From JBKEDG01 sp047973085 (GTDB lineage: Bacteria; Bacillota_I; Bacilli_A; JBKEDG01), in assembly GCA_047973085.1 (NCBI GenBank), contig JBKEBI010000042.1:1-31801 (forward strand): a stretch of 31,801 nucleotides of DNA, given 5' to 3'. Below, one piece after another: positions 14,449 to 22,272 of the stretch. Below the pieces are notes generated by a model that was not told where the DNA came from, searched no databases, and saw only the letters and a list, made by a program, of their open reading frames with translations. A program made the position numbers and the translations under genes. Numbering within the stretch: position 1 is the first letter of the stretch; every line of letters starts with the position of its first letter.

Positions 14449-15801
14449 ATGGTAAGCTTTGAAGAATTAGTAAAATATGCAAAAAATTATGGTTTTGTGT
14501 ATTCTGGAAGTGAGATATATGGTGGTCTTGCAAATACGTGGGATTACGGACCTCTAGGTGTAGAATTAAAAAATAATATTAAAAAAGCATGGTGGCATAA
14601 GTTTGTTAAAACTCAGAAATTAAATGTGGGTCTTGACAGCGCAATTCTTATGAATCCAAAAGTATGGGTTGCGAGTGGTCACGTTGGTGGATTTAGTGAT
14701 CCATTAATAGATTGCAAAAGTTGTAATAATAGATTTCGTGCTGATAAATTAGTGGAAGATTTTGATGGAAGTATTGCAGATGGGTGGAGTGAGGAAGTAT
14801 TAAAGCAGTATATTGTTGATAACAATATTGTTTGTCCAGAGTGTAAAGAATTAAATTATACGGATATTAGACAGTTCAATTTAATGTTTAAAACTGAACA
14901 AGGTGTAGTTACAGGGAAAGGTGCAGAAATTTATATGCGTCCAGAAACTGCACAAGGTATTTTTGTTAATTTTAAAAATGTTGCTCGTACAAGTCGCAAG
15001 AAAATACCATTTGGTATTTGTCAAATAGGAAAAAGTTTTAGAAATGAAATTACTCCAGGAAATTTTATTTTTAGAACTCGTGAGTTTGAACAGATGGAAC
15101 TTGAATTTTTCTGTAAACCTGGAACTGAATTAGAATGGTTTGACTACTGGAAAAAATATTGTATAGAGTTTCTAAATACTTTAAATATTAATAGTGAAAA
15201 TATCAGATTAAGAGATCATCAAGATGATGAACTTAGCCATTATTCAAATGCAACTTCTGATATAGAATTTAAATTTCCCTTTGGATGGGGAGAACTTTGG
15301 GGAGTTGCTTCAAGAACAGATTTTGATTTAAAAGCTCATCAAGAAGTTTCTAAGCAAAGTTTAGAGTATTTTGATCAAACTGATAATTCAAAGTATTTAC
15401 CATATGTTATAGAACCATCAGTAGGAGTAGATAGATTACTTCTTGCAACGCTTTTTGATGCTTATAAGATTGAGAATGAAAGAGAATATTTAGATATTCA
15501 CCCTTTTCTTGCTCCAGTAAAAGTTACTATTTTACCACTTATGAAAAAATATCATAGTGAAAAAGCAGATGAAGTATATGAACTTTTAAGCAATCACTTT
15601 ATGTGCGAGTTTGATGATGCAGGTTCAATTGGGAAACGTTATTCTAGAAGCGATGCTATAGGCACACCATTTTGTGTGACAATTGATGATAATAGCTTAA
15701 ATGAAAATACAGTAACAGTAAGAGATATTAAAACTATGGAACAAGTTACTTTAGCAATAGATGAGCTTGTAGAATATGTAAATAAAAGGGTTAGTTTGTA
15801 A
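14449..15801 (+). CDS. glyS: Glycyl-tRNA synthetase, single-chain class II type
   Basis: This enzyme charges tRNA-Gly with glycine using ATP. The 450-residue single chain is the dimeric type also found in eukaryotes and many low-GC Bacillota, not the two-subunit GlyQS type. The start GFVYSGSEIYGGLANTWDYG is characteristic. Class II motif 2 is seen in GKSFRNEITPGNFIFRTREFEQME near residue 200 (described in parts), and motif 3 in EPSVGVDRLLLATLFDAY near 325. Insert cysteines CKSC and CPEC may bind zinc. The C-terminal anticodon-binding domain starts near 345 (HPFLAPVKVTILPL). The ATG follows AGGAGGT. Its stop overlaps the next ATG, so it heads the operon leading to dnaG and rpoD. No T-box was seen upstream. 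Confidence 0.96.
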   Translation: MVSFEELVKYAKNYGFVYSGSEIYGGLANTWDYGPLGVELKNNIKKAWWHKFVKTQKLNVGLDSAILMNPKVWVASGHVGGFSDPLIDCKSCNNRFRADKLVEDFDGSIADGWSEEVLKQYIVDNNIVCPECKELNYTDIRQFNLMFKTEQGVVTGKGAEIYMRPETAQGIFVNFKNVARTSRKKIPFGICQIGKSFRNEITPGNFIFRTREFEQMELEFFCKPGTELEWFDYWKKYCIEFLNTLNINSENIRLRDHQDDELSHYSNATSDIEFKFPFGWGELWGVASRTDFDLKAHQEVSKQSLEYFDQTDNSKYLPYVIEPSVGVDRLLLATLFDAYKIENEREYLDIHPFLAPVKVTILPLMKKYHSEKADEVYELLSNHFMCEFDDAGSIGKRYSRSDAIGTPFCVTIDDNSLNENTVTVRDIKTMEQVTLAIDELVEYVNKRVSL

Positions 15802-16676
15802 TGAAAAATAAATTAGTAATTAGAGTATTACTAATAATTTCAGCACTGAACCTACTATCTTTTACAATTAAGTTTGTTTTAGGACTTAGTGTTGATTCAA
15901 ATGCAGTTATTGCTGATTCATTTCATTCTCTTAGTGATCTACTCGCTAATTTTGTGGGGATGTTTGCAATTTATCTTTCATTTAAGCCAGCTGATAATAA
16001 TAGAATGTATGGCTATGAAAAAATTGAGAATTTGGCAAGTTTGATTATTTCATTTATCTTGTTTTTTACAGGAAGTAAGGTTGTTTATGAAGCAATTAAA
16101 TCTTTCGATTCTCCAAATGAGGTGAATATTACTATTGTTTCTATTTGTATTATGGCCTCTACATTAATAATTAATTCAGTTGTAGTTGTTTATGAAACAA
16201 TGCGAGGTCGAAAACTAAAAAGCAGTTTCTTGCTAACGGATGCTAAACATACTTTAAGTGATATTTATATTACAATTGGAGTAGTAGTAAATATGATCGT
16301 AATTAAAATGGGGTTTTCGCTAATTATAGATTTAGTTGTGTCAATTATTATTGGACTAATTATTATTAAAACAGGATTAGAAGTATTTCTTAAAGCTATT
16401 TCAGTACTGCTTGATTCATCTATTATTGAAACAAATAAATTGGAAACAATAATTAACTCGTTTGATGAAGTATGCGAGGTTCATTATTTAAAAAATCGTG
16501 GTAATGAAATAAATGTTTATGTTGAAGGTCATATTATGTTTGAACCATATATGAGTGTCTATAGTGCACATGAAGTGGTTGAAAAAATTGAAGAAAGAAT
16601 TTCTGAAACATTTGAATATAACTTTAGATTTTATTTTCATATTGAACCATATGTAGATCAATATAAAATAAAATAA
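15801..16676 (+). CDS. Cation diffusion facilitator (CDF) family metal efflux transporter
   Basis: CDF proteins export divalent metals such as zinc, cadmium or manganese in exchange for protons. This 291-residue protein has six membrane segments (about residues 5-190) and a C-terminal cytoplasmic domain. The metal-site residues H42 and D46 lie in the second segment (ADSFHSLSD), and the pair KHTLSD recurs in the fifth near residue 150. The His/Asp pairs are more typical of zinc-type than of manganese-type members; metal choice is inferred. The C-terminal domain begins near 205 (SIIETNKLETIINSF) and has histidines suited to regulatory metal binding. The ATG overlaps the glyS stop by one base, so the genes are co-translated. 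The link to glyS and dnaG looks positional rather than functional. Confidence 0.9.
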   Translation: MKNKLVIRVLLIISALNLLSFTIKFVLGLSVDSNAVIADSFHSLSDLLANFVGMFAIYLSFKPADNNRMYGYEKIENLASLIISFILFFTGSKVVYEAIKSFDSPNEVNITIVSICIMASTLIINSVVVVYETMRGRKLKSSFLLTDAKHTLSDIYITIGVVVNMIVIKMGFSLIIDLVVSIIIGLIIIKTGLEVFLKAISVLLDSSIIETNKLETIINSFDEVCEVHYLKNRGNEINVYVEGHIMFEPYMSVYSAHEVVEKIEERISETFEYNFRFYFHIEPYVDQYKIK

Positions 16677-16685
16677 ACAGATTGT

Positions 16686-18440
16686 GTGGTGGATAAATTG
16701 AATAAACAAGATATCCTAGATAAAATAGATATTGTTGATGTTGTAAGTGAATATGTTGAACTTGAACGAAAAGGTAAAAATTATTTTGGAGTGTGTCCAT
16801 TCCACAATGATAATAACCCTAGTATGAGTGTGTCGCCACAAAAACAACTTTATAAATGTTTTTCTTGTGGTGCAGGTGGTGATGCAATAACATTCGTTAA
16901 AGATATTGAAAATATCTCGTTTAAGGAAGCATTAAAAACTCTTGCGAGTAGTGTAGGTATAGAATATGATAGTTCAAGTGAATATATACAAATAAAAGAT
17001 TCATACTATAATATTTACTTAGATAGTACAAAATATTTCACATATAACCTACACCATACAAAAGAAGGAAGTAAATATTTACAATACTTATTAGATCGTA
17101 ATTTCTCATTGGAAACTATTGAAGAGTTTGGGATAGGGAGTTCGAATAATGATTTAGTAAAGCTTTTATTTTCAAAGTATAAGAGTGATGAAATTATAAA
17201 AACAGGGATTGTAAATAATAACAATAATTTAATTTTTAATTCTAGAATAATTTTTCCAATTACGGATTATCATGGAAATGTAATTGCCTATTCTGGAAGG
17301 GTAATAAATGAGGCTACACCGAAGTATCTAAATACTCCAGAGACAAAATATTTTAAGAAAAGCGATACTTTATACAATATTCATTTGGCAAAAAGTGAGA
17401 TTGAAAAAACTAAGTCTGTAATTATTACTGAAGGATTCTTTGATGTTATGAGACTTCATTGCAATGGACACAAAAATGCTATTGCAACGATGGGGACGGC
17501 TTTTACTGCTTCACACGTTAGAACTATTAATAGTCTTGCAGAAAGTGGTTATTTATGTATGGATAGTGATGCTGCGGGGATTAAAGCCAGTGAAGTTATT
17601 TACAATATGCTCAAAAGTGATAGATTAAAAATATATATGATAGATCTAAGTGATTTAGATCCTGATGAATTTATTTTAAAGTTTGGAATTGATAAGTTTA
17701 ATGTGTGCTTGAAGTCTGCAAAACTCTATGAAGAATATTTTGTTGATAAACTTTTAGATCAATTTTTGAATATGAGTATTTCTCAAAAAGAAGAAGTTAT
17801 TGCTGAAGTTAAAAAATTTGTTAATAGTATAAGCAATCAGGTTACTAAGAAGTTAATTAGTGATTATGTTTATGAGAAAACAGGGTTTAGTATTGCAAAC
17901 TTTACAAGCTATTCTAAACCAAGAGAAATTAGTAGACAAGTTGATAATAAGTCGGTAGTTGAAAGCTACTATAATTTTACGGTTGCAGAAGAAGATGTAA
18001 TAAATAAGATAGAGCAAGAATTCCTATTTTTAATGCTTAACAGTAAATTTGCAATTGAGCTTTATGAAAATGAGGTTAATTCATTAAATGTTTTTCAAAA
18101 TGAAGAAGTTGCAATGATTATTAAGCAATTTTATATTCAAAATAGTTATGATGATATTTTAGAGTATTTTATTAATTCATACAGTGATTATAATGATAAT
18201 CAAATAGAAGTAATATTGAATATTTTAAAGAGCCTCAGTTCAATTAATTTAAAATGTGATGAGACTACAATTAGAGATTACGTTGAAAGAATTGTCGTTT
18301 TTAAATATGAAAAAAGAATTGAAGCTGTAAGTAAGAAATTAATGAATGAGAGTGATAACTCAAATAAGCTAAAATTACTAAAAAAGTTGAATATTTTAGT
18401 AAAGGAAAAGACCGATATTATTGAAAGAAGAGGGATGTAG
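16686..18440 (+). CDS. dnaG: DNA primase DnaG
   Basis: DnaG makes RNA primers for Okazaki fragments at the replication fork. The 584-residue protein has an N-terminal zinc ribbon with CPFH near residue 37 and CFSC near 58. A catalytic core follows, with the Toprim motifs IITEGFFDVMRL near 245 and MDSDAAG near 295. A C-terminal helicase-binding region makes up about the last 150 residues. The start is uncertain. GTG at 16686 has no upstream ribosome-binding site, while TTG at 16698 is five bases after GGTGG and gives an N-terminus (NKQDILDKIDIVDVV) that fits the family better. It is nine bases from the CDF gene and directly precedes rpoD, the classical macromolecular-synthesis arrangement. Confidence 0.95.
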   Translation: MVDKLNKQDILDKIDIVDVVSEYVELERKGKNYFGVCPFHNDNNPSMSVSPQKQLYKCFSCGAGGDAITFVKDIENISFKEALKTLASSVGIEYDSSSEYIQIKDSYYNIYLDSTKYFTYNLHHTKEGSKYLQYLLDRNFSLETIEEFGIGSSNNDLVKLLFSKYKSDEIIKTGIVNNNNNLIFNSRIIFPITDYHGNVIAYSGRVINEATPKYLNTPETKYFKKSDTLYNIHLAKSEIEKTKSVIITEGFFDVMRLHCNGHKNAIATMGTAFTASHVRTINSLAESGYLCMDSDAAGIKASEVIYNMLKSDRLKIYMIDLSDLDPDEFILKFGIDKFNVCLKSAKLYEEYFVDKLLDQFLNMSISQKEEVIAEVKKFVNSISNQVTKKLISDYVYEKTGFSIANFTSYSKPREISRQVDNKSVVESYYNFTVAEEDVINKIEQEFLFLMLNSKFAIELYENEVNSLNVFQNEEVAMIIKQFYIQNSYDDILEYFINSYSDYNDNQIEVILNILKSLSSINLKCDETTIRDYVERIVVFKYEKRIEAVSKKLMNESDNSNKLKLLKKLNILVKEKTDIIERRGM

Positions 18441-18441
18441 A

Positions 18442-19524
18442 ATGGCAGAAATTAAGACAGTAGAAGAAAGAATTTTATCATTAATAAAATTTGCAAAAGA
18501 TAATTCAAACAAAGTATCAGAAGAAGAAATTTTTAAAGAATTTGAAGATTTGGATGTTGATGATGAAACACTTGAAAAAGTTTATGATGAGTTAGAGAAA
18601 AAATCAATTGCAATAAATCGTGAAGATGATGAAGATGATGCTTTAGATGATTTGGAAAGTTTAGTAGAAACTGATGCTACTAAGCAAGTAAAAATGAATG
18701 ATCCTGTTAGAATGTATTTAAAGGAAATTGGTAAAATAGACTTATTAACTGCCGATGAAGAGGTAGTTCTTGCTAAACGTATTTTAGAAGGTGATGAAGA
18801 AGCGAAACAAAAGTTATCTGAGGCAAATTTAAGGTTAGTTGTTTCAATTGCCAAACGTTATGTCGGACGTGGAATGTTATTTCTTGATTTAATTCAAGAA
18901 GGAAATATAGGTTTGATGAAAGCGGTTGAAAAGTTTGATTATGATAAAGGATTTAAGTTTTCTACTTATGCTACGTGGTGGATTAGGCAAGCAATAACTA
19001 GAGCGATAGCTGATCAAGCTAGAACAATAAGAATTCCTGTTCATATGGTTGAAACTATTAATAAGCTTACTAGAATTCAAAGACAATTAGTACAAGAACT
19101 TGGTCATGAGCCAAATGATGAGCAAATTGCTGATAGAATGGGTATTACAGTTGAAAAGGTTCGTGAAATTCAAAAAGTTGCACAAGAACCTGTATCACTT
19201 GAAACTCCAATTGGCGAAGAAGATGATTCGCATTTAGGAGATTTTATTGAGGATAAGCAAGCAATTAGCCCAACAGAATATACTTCTAACGAAATGCTAA
19301 AGGAAGTGTTGGATGATGTTTTATTAGAATTAACAGATAGAGAAGAAAAGGTTCTTAGAATGAGATTTGGACTTATTAATAGTCGCCCTAGAACTCTTGA
19401 AGAAGTTGGGAAAGAGTTTGGTGTAACTAGAGAGCGTATTAGACAAATAGAGGCAAAAGCATTACGAAAATTAAGAAAGCCAACACGTTCTAAGCGATTA
19501 AAGGATTTTATGGAGGTAAAATAA
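18442..19524 (+). CDS. rpoD: RNA polymerase housekeeping sigma factor (RpoD/SigA)
   Basis: This primary sigma-70 factor directs RNA polymerase to most promoters. At 360 residues it is close in length to SigA of Bacillota. It has an acidic region 1.1, region 1.2 in DPVRMYLKEIG near residue 87, region 2 with DLIQEGNIGLMKAVEKFD near 145, and region 2.4 in YATWWIRQAITRAIADQ near 175. Region 4 with the helix-turn-helix EVGKEFGVTRERIRQIEAKA lies near 320. In region 3.0, HMVETINKL keeps the His and Glu known in E. coli sigma-70 to contact the extended -10 TG, which agrees with the many TGnTATAAT promoters here. I use ATG at 18442, after GAGGG and one base after the dnaG stop; a TTG at 18421 would add seven residues. 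Confidence 0.97.
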   Translation: MAEIKTVEERILSLIKFAKDNSNKVSEEEIFKEFEDLDVDDETLEKVYDELEKKSIAINREDDEDDALDDLESLVETDATKQVKMNDPVRMYLKEIGKIDLLTADEEVVLAKRILEGDEEAKQKLSEANLRLVVSIAKRYVGRGMLFLDLIQEGNIGLMKAVEKFDYDKGFKFSTYATWWIRQAITRAIADQARTIRIPVHMVETINKLTRIQRQLVQELGHEPNDEQIADRMGITVEKVREIQKVAQEPVSLETPIGEEDDSHLGDFIEDKQAISPTEYTSNEMLKEVLDDVLLELTDREEKVLRMRFGLINSRPRTLEEVGKEFGVTRERIRQIEAKALRKLRKPTRSKRLKDFMEVK

Positions 19525-20207
19525 TGAAAGTAACTAGACGCATACAAGAAATTATAAATTTTAGTAAAAGTGGAAAACGAGTGTGCGATATTGGTTGTGA
19601 TCATGGTTTAGTAGGAATTAGTTTAATTAAAGATTACAATATAGAATATGTAATTTTTTCAGATATTGTTTCTGCACCTCTGCAAAATGCAATTGACAAT
19701 GTAAAAGAATATGAAATAGATTGTAGTATTGTTGATTTTAGAGTTGGAGATGGACTTACTACAATTAAAGTAGGCGAAGTAGATACAGTTGTTATTACTG
19801 GTATGGGTGGAAAAACAATTGTAGATATTTTAGCTAATAATATAGAAAAAACTAGGTCATATGAAACTTTTATTCTTCAACCTACCAATGGTGAGAAATT
19901 GCTCAGAAAATGGTTGTGTGAAAATTCATTTGTAATAAATGATGAAACTTTAATCGAAGAGTCAAATGTATTTTATGAGACATTTTTAATTTCAAAAGGA
20001 AAATCTATACTCAGCGAACAAGAATTAACATTTGGAAAGTATATTGATTATAATGATAATACCTTTATTACAAAATATAATAAAGTATTAGATAAATTGA
20101 TTAGTATTAGAAATGATATTCCAGAAGAATACAGTGAACAAATTGATAAGTTCAACTATGAAATTACAATGATTGAAGAAGTTTTAAAAAGAATAGATAG
20201 GAAGTAA
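19524..20207 (+). CDS. trmK: tRNA (adenine(22)-N1)-methyltransferase TrmK
   Basis: TrmK methylates N1 of adenine 22 in bacterial tRNAs using S-adenosylmethionine. The 227-residue protein has the SAM-binding motif VCDIGCDHGLVGISLIKD near residue 19. The conserved DVVTAP-like segment appears as SDIVSAPLQNAIDN near 47, and TVVITGMGGKTIVDIL near 88 and ILQPTNGEKLLRKWL near 115 complete the signature. A charged, probably helical C-terminus follows. The gene order rpoD-trmK-nif3 is the same as sigA-yqfN-yqfO in Bacillus, which supports the assignment. The ATG overlaps the rpoD stop by one base after GGAGG. Nif3 starts three bases after its stop. Confidence 0.93.
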   Translation: MKVTRRIQEIINFSKSGKRVCDIGCDHGLVGISLIKDYNIEYVIFSDIVSAPLQNAIDNVKEYEIDCSIVDFRVGDGLTTIKVGEVDTVVITGMGGKTIVDILANNIEKTRSYETFILQPTNGEKLLRKWLCENSFVINDETLIEESNVFYETFLISKGKSILSEQELTFGKYIDYNDNTFITKYNKVLDKLISIRNDIPEEYSEQIDKFNYEITMIEEVLKRIDRK

Positions 20208-20209
20208 TT

Positions 20210-20974
20210 ATGAAAATATTTGAATTAATAACACAATTGAATAATATGTATAGTTTTAATTTGGCAGAGGACTATGATAATATAGGTTTATTAATTGGTG
20301 ATGAGAACTTAGAAGTTAAAAAAGTTTTTACAAGCTTAGATATAGATTTTGAAATTTGTATGGAAGCTGTTGACAATGGTTGCAACGTAATTGTTTCACA
20401 TCACCCATTGTTTGCTTTTGATCCATTAAAAAAAATAGATTATAACTTATATTCTGGAAAATTAGTCAAATTTATTGTTGAAAATAATTTGAATATTATT
20501 GCAATGCATACTAATGTTGATAATATGAATGCTAGTGTTTCAAAATGGATTGCAGAAGATTTAGGATTTGAAACTATTAATTATTTTAGTGTTGAAAATG
20601 AGAAGAGTATTGGAGTAGTTTGTAGTGTAGATTTAAAATATCATGAACTTCTAGAAAGTTTAGATAATAAATATGGAAGCGTTAATTATATTGGTGATCC
20701 TAGAAAAAGGGTTTCAAAGATTGCAATTGTTGGAGGAAGTGGAAGTTTTTTATTAGATGATTTTGGTTCTTCTGATATAGATGTATTTATTACAGGAGAT
20801 ATCAAGTATCATGATTTTCATGATATGTATAAACTTGATAAATGTGTAGTTGATATTGGACATTTTGCTGAGAATGTATTTATTAATAAAGTTTTAAATA
20901 ATATTGATGTTAATTATTATTCTTCAAAAAGAACTTCAATTATAAAAAAAACAGGAGGAAATTATGAGTGCTAG
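20210..20974 (+). CDS. Nif3-like dinuclear metal centre protein (YqfO family)
   Basis: This 254-residue protein belongs to the Nif3/DUF34 family of hexameric dinuclear-metal proteins. Some relatives have GTP cyclohydrolase I-like activity and others are proposed metal-handling or cofactor-related proteins; the cellular role is unsettled. The expected ligands are visible: SHHPLFAF near residue 63, AMHTNVDNMN near 99 and the C-terminal DIGHFAENVF near 215. Bacillus YqfO has an inserted PII-like middle domain, which is missing here, so this is the short form. The ATG follows AGGAAG. The last 11 bases overlap gloA, whose ribosome-binding site lies in the final Nif3 codons. Confidence 0.9.
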   Translation: MKIFELITQLNNMYSFNLAEDYDNIGLLIGDENLEVKKVFTSLDIDFEICMEAVDNGCNVIVSHHPLFAFDPLKKIDYNLYSGKLVKFIVENNLNIIAMHTNVDNMNASVSKWIAEDLGFETINYFSVENEKSIGVVCSVDLKYHELLESLDNKYGSVNYIGDPRKRVSKIAIVGGSGSFLLDDFGSSDIDVFITGDIKYHDFHDMYKLDKCVVDIGHFAENVFINKVLNNIDVNYYSSKRTSIIKKTGGNYEC

Positions 20975-21344
20975 AATGTTACATACCTGTATTAGAGTAG
21001 GAAATTTAGATAAATCGGTCGAGTTTTATAAATCACTTGGATTTTATGAAAGCAGACGTAAAGAACATTATGACAATGGATTTGCCTTAGTTTTTATGAA
21101 ACTAGAAGAAAGTAGTCATGAAATTGAGTTAACATATAATGTTGGAACAGAAAGTTATGAAATAGGAAATGGTTTTAGTCATGTGGCAATTGAAGTAGAA
21201 AATCTTGAGGATGAGCAAGAGCGTTGTAAATCACTTGGATATGAGGTTACAGACTTAAAGGGGTTACCAGGTAGTATGCCCTCTTACTTTTTTGTTACTG
21301 ATCCTGATGGATATAAAGTGGAAGTAATTAGAAAAAAAGTGTAA
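20964..21344 (+). CDS. gloA: Glyoxalase I (lactoylglutathione lyase)-like
   Basis: Glyoxalase I converts the hemithioacetal of methylglyoxal and a thiol, classically glutathione, to the lactoyl thioester. This 126-residue protein keeps all four metal ligands expected from E. coli GloA: H7 (MLHTCIRV), E55 (IELTYN), H73 (FSHVAIEV) and E120 (YKVEVI). The glutathione-contact segment LDKSVEFYKSLGF and the DPDGYKVE ending also match. The length is typical of the short bacterial enzyme. A glutathione-forming GshF encoded 6 kb downstream makes glutathione a plausible co-substrate. The ATG has AGGAGG seven bases upstream and overlaps nif3. It is the last gene of the glyS operon, which ends at a bidirectional terminator. 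Confidence 0.88.
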   Translation: MSARMLHTCIRVGNLDKSVEFYKSLGFYESRRKEHYDNGFALVFMKLEESSHEIELTYNVGTESYEIGNGFSHVAIEVENLEDEQERCKSLGYEVTDLKGLPGSMPSYFFVTDPDGYKVEVIRKKV

Positions 21345-21358
21345 ATTTTTAAATGAAA

Positions 21359-21399
21359 ATCCATATTGTTTAACCTCTTAAGGCATAAACAATATGGAT
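21359..21399. terminator. Bidirectional terminator between gloA and the VOC gene
   Basis: The perfect 13-bp arms ATCCATATTGTTT and AAACAATATGGAT are followed by TATTTTTATT on the plus strand and TTTCATTTAAAAATTT on the minus strand. It ends both convergent transcripts. Confidence 0.9.
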
Positions 21400-21415
21400 T
21401 ATTTTTATTGTGAAA

Positions 21416-21799
21416 CTATCTTTCTATTTCACGAACTGCAAAATAATTACCGTCTAAGTCAGAGAATGTAAAATGTACTAGACCTTGATATTCATTAATT
21501 TCTGATACATTTACACCTTTATTAGTTAGTCTATCGTGCATATCTTTTAAGTTATATGTTGAAAATAAAATTGAAGGGGCATCTAAGTTTACTCCAGGCG
21601 AATTTTCTTTAACAAATTCCTTATCAAAAATAACTAAATCAACATCAGAATTATTATAAGGTGATAATTCTACAGAGAGTAATTTTTCTTCATCATTAGT
21701 TGTCTTTCCTTTAGTGAATTCAAGCATTTCAACCCAAAAATTAAGTGAGCTTTCAACATCATTTACATATAGCATTATTTGTCCAAATTTATCAATCAT
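21416..21799 (-). CDS. VOC (glyoxalase/bleomycin-resistance) family protein
   Basis: This 127-residue protein has the paired beta-alpha-beta-beta-beta pattern of vicinal oxygen chelate proteins: QIMLYVNDVESSLNFWVEML at residues 7-26 and a closing VHFTFSDLDGNYFAVREI. The family covers glyoxalase-like enzymes, fosfomycin or bleomycin resistance proteins and others, and the substrate here cannot be called. It lacks the clear His/Glu metal set seen in the neighbouring gloA; a Gln near the start and a Glu near the end could be ligands. The ATG has an AAGGAGA site, and a minus-strand promoter lies at 21850. It converges on gloA and is divergent from arsR. Being a second VOC gene next to gloA may reflect shared aldehyde or thiol chemistry, but that is inference. 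Confidence 0.8.
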   Translation of the reverse strand: MIDKFGQIMLYVNDVESSLNFWVEMLEFTKGKTTNDEEKLLSVELSPYNNSDVDLVIFDKEFVKENSPGVNLDAPSILFSTYNLKDMHDRLTNKGVNVSEINEYQGLVHFTFSDLDGNYFAVREIER

Positions 21800-21849
21800 A
21801 TTTTCTCCTTAGTTAGTTATCCAATTTTTTGGAATTTTTTAATAAATAA

Positions 21850-21858
21850 ATTATAACA
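21850..21858 (-). promoter_or_regulatory. Extended -10 promoter of the VOC gene
   Basis: The minus strand reads TGTTATAAT about 50 bases before the VOC start codon. The -35 position is poor. It faces away from the arsR promoter. Confidence 0.65.
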
Positions 21859-21899
21859 TACAGTAAAGATATTTACTATAATTATATCTAGATTTTTAA

Positions 21900-21928
21900 T
21901 TGACTTACAGTGATTAATAGGATAAAAT
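21900..21928 (+). promoter_or_regulatory. Promoter of the arsR-mnmEG-gshF operon
   Basis: TTGACT at 21900-21905 and TAAAAT at 21923-21928 are exactly 17 bases apart. Unlike most promoters in this window it has no TG extension but a near-consensus -35, so it may be read differently from its neighbours. Confidence 0.65.
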
Positions 21929-21929
21929 T

Positions 21930-21943
21930 ATATTGATGAATAT
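21930..21943 (+). promoter_or_regulatory. Candidate ArsR operator at the arsR transcription start
   Basis: ATATTGATGAATAT is an inverted repeat (ATATT/AATAT around GATG) directly after the -10. ArsR/SmtB repressors bind AT-rich inverted repeats at such positions. In an AT-rich genome a repeat this short could be chance. Confidence 0.35.
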
Positions 21944-21960
21944 AGATATGAGGTGATTTT

Positions 21961-22263
21961 ATGAATACTACAAATATAGCAAATATTTTTAAAGCACTTA
22001 GTGATAAAAACCGCGTAGAAATTTTATTTTTGCTTAAGGATAAAGAAATGTGTGCTTGTGATTTGTTAGAAAATTTAGATATTTCACAATCAACACTTTC
22101 TCATCATATGAAAATTTTACTGAGTAGTGAAATCGTAATTGAACGTAAAAATAAAAAGTGGAGTTTTTATCATATAAATTGTAAAAAGTTAAATCAGGCA
22201 AAAGATATTTTAGATAAGCTAACATGTGTAAAAATAAGCGATAATTCAAGTTGCTTTGAGTAG
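21961..22263 (+). CDS. ArsR/SmtB-family metal- or thiol-sensing repressor
   Basis: This 100-residue winged-helix protein belongs to the ArsR/SmtB family. IFKALSDKNRVEILFLLK at residues 9-26 is the typical opening, CDLLENLDISQSTLSHHMKIL the recognition-helix region and KKWSFYHIN the wing. EMCACDLL at residues 29-36 resembles the ELCVCDL arsenic-sensing motif, with C31 and C33 as CxC ligands. Further cysteines occur in INCKK and near the C-terminus, so As(III), Sb(III), Cd(II) or a reactive thiol signal are all possible. The ATG follows GAGGTGAT. It is the first gene of an operon with mnmE nine bases downstream and no arsenic transport gene in the window. It probably represses its own promoter. 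Confidence 0.9.
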   Translation: MNTTNIANIFKALSDKNRVEILFLLKDKEMCACDLLENLDISQSTLSHHMKILLSSEIVIERKNKKWSFYHINCKKLNQAKDILDKLTCVKISDNSSCFE

Positions 22264-22272
22264 GAGGTAAAT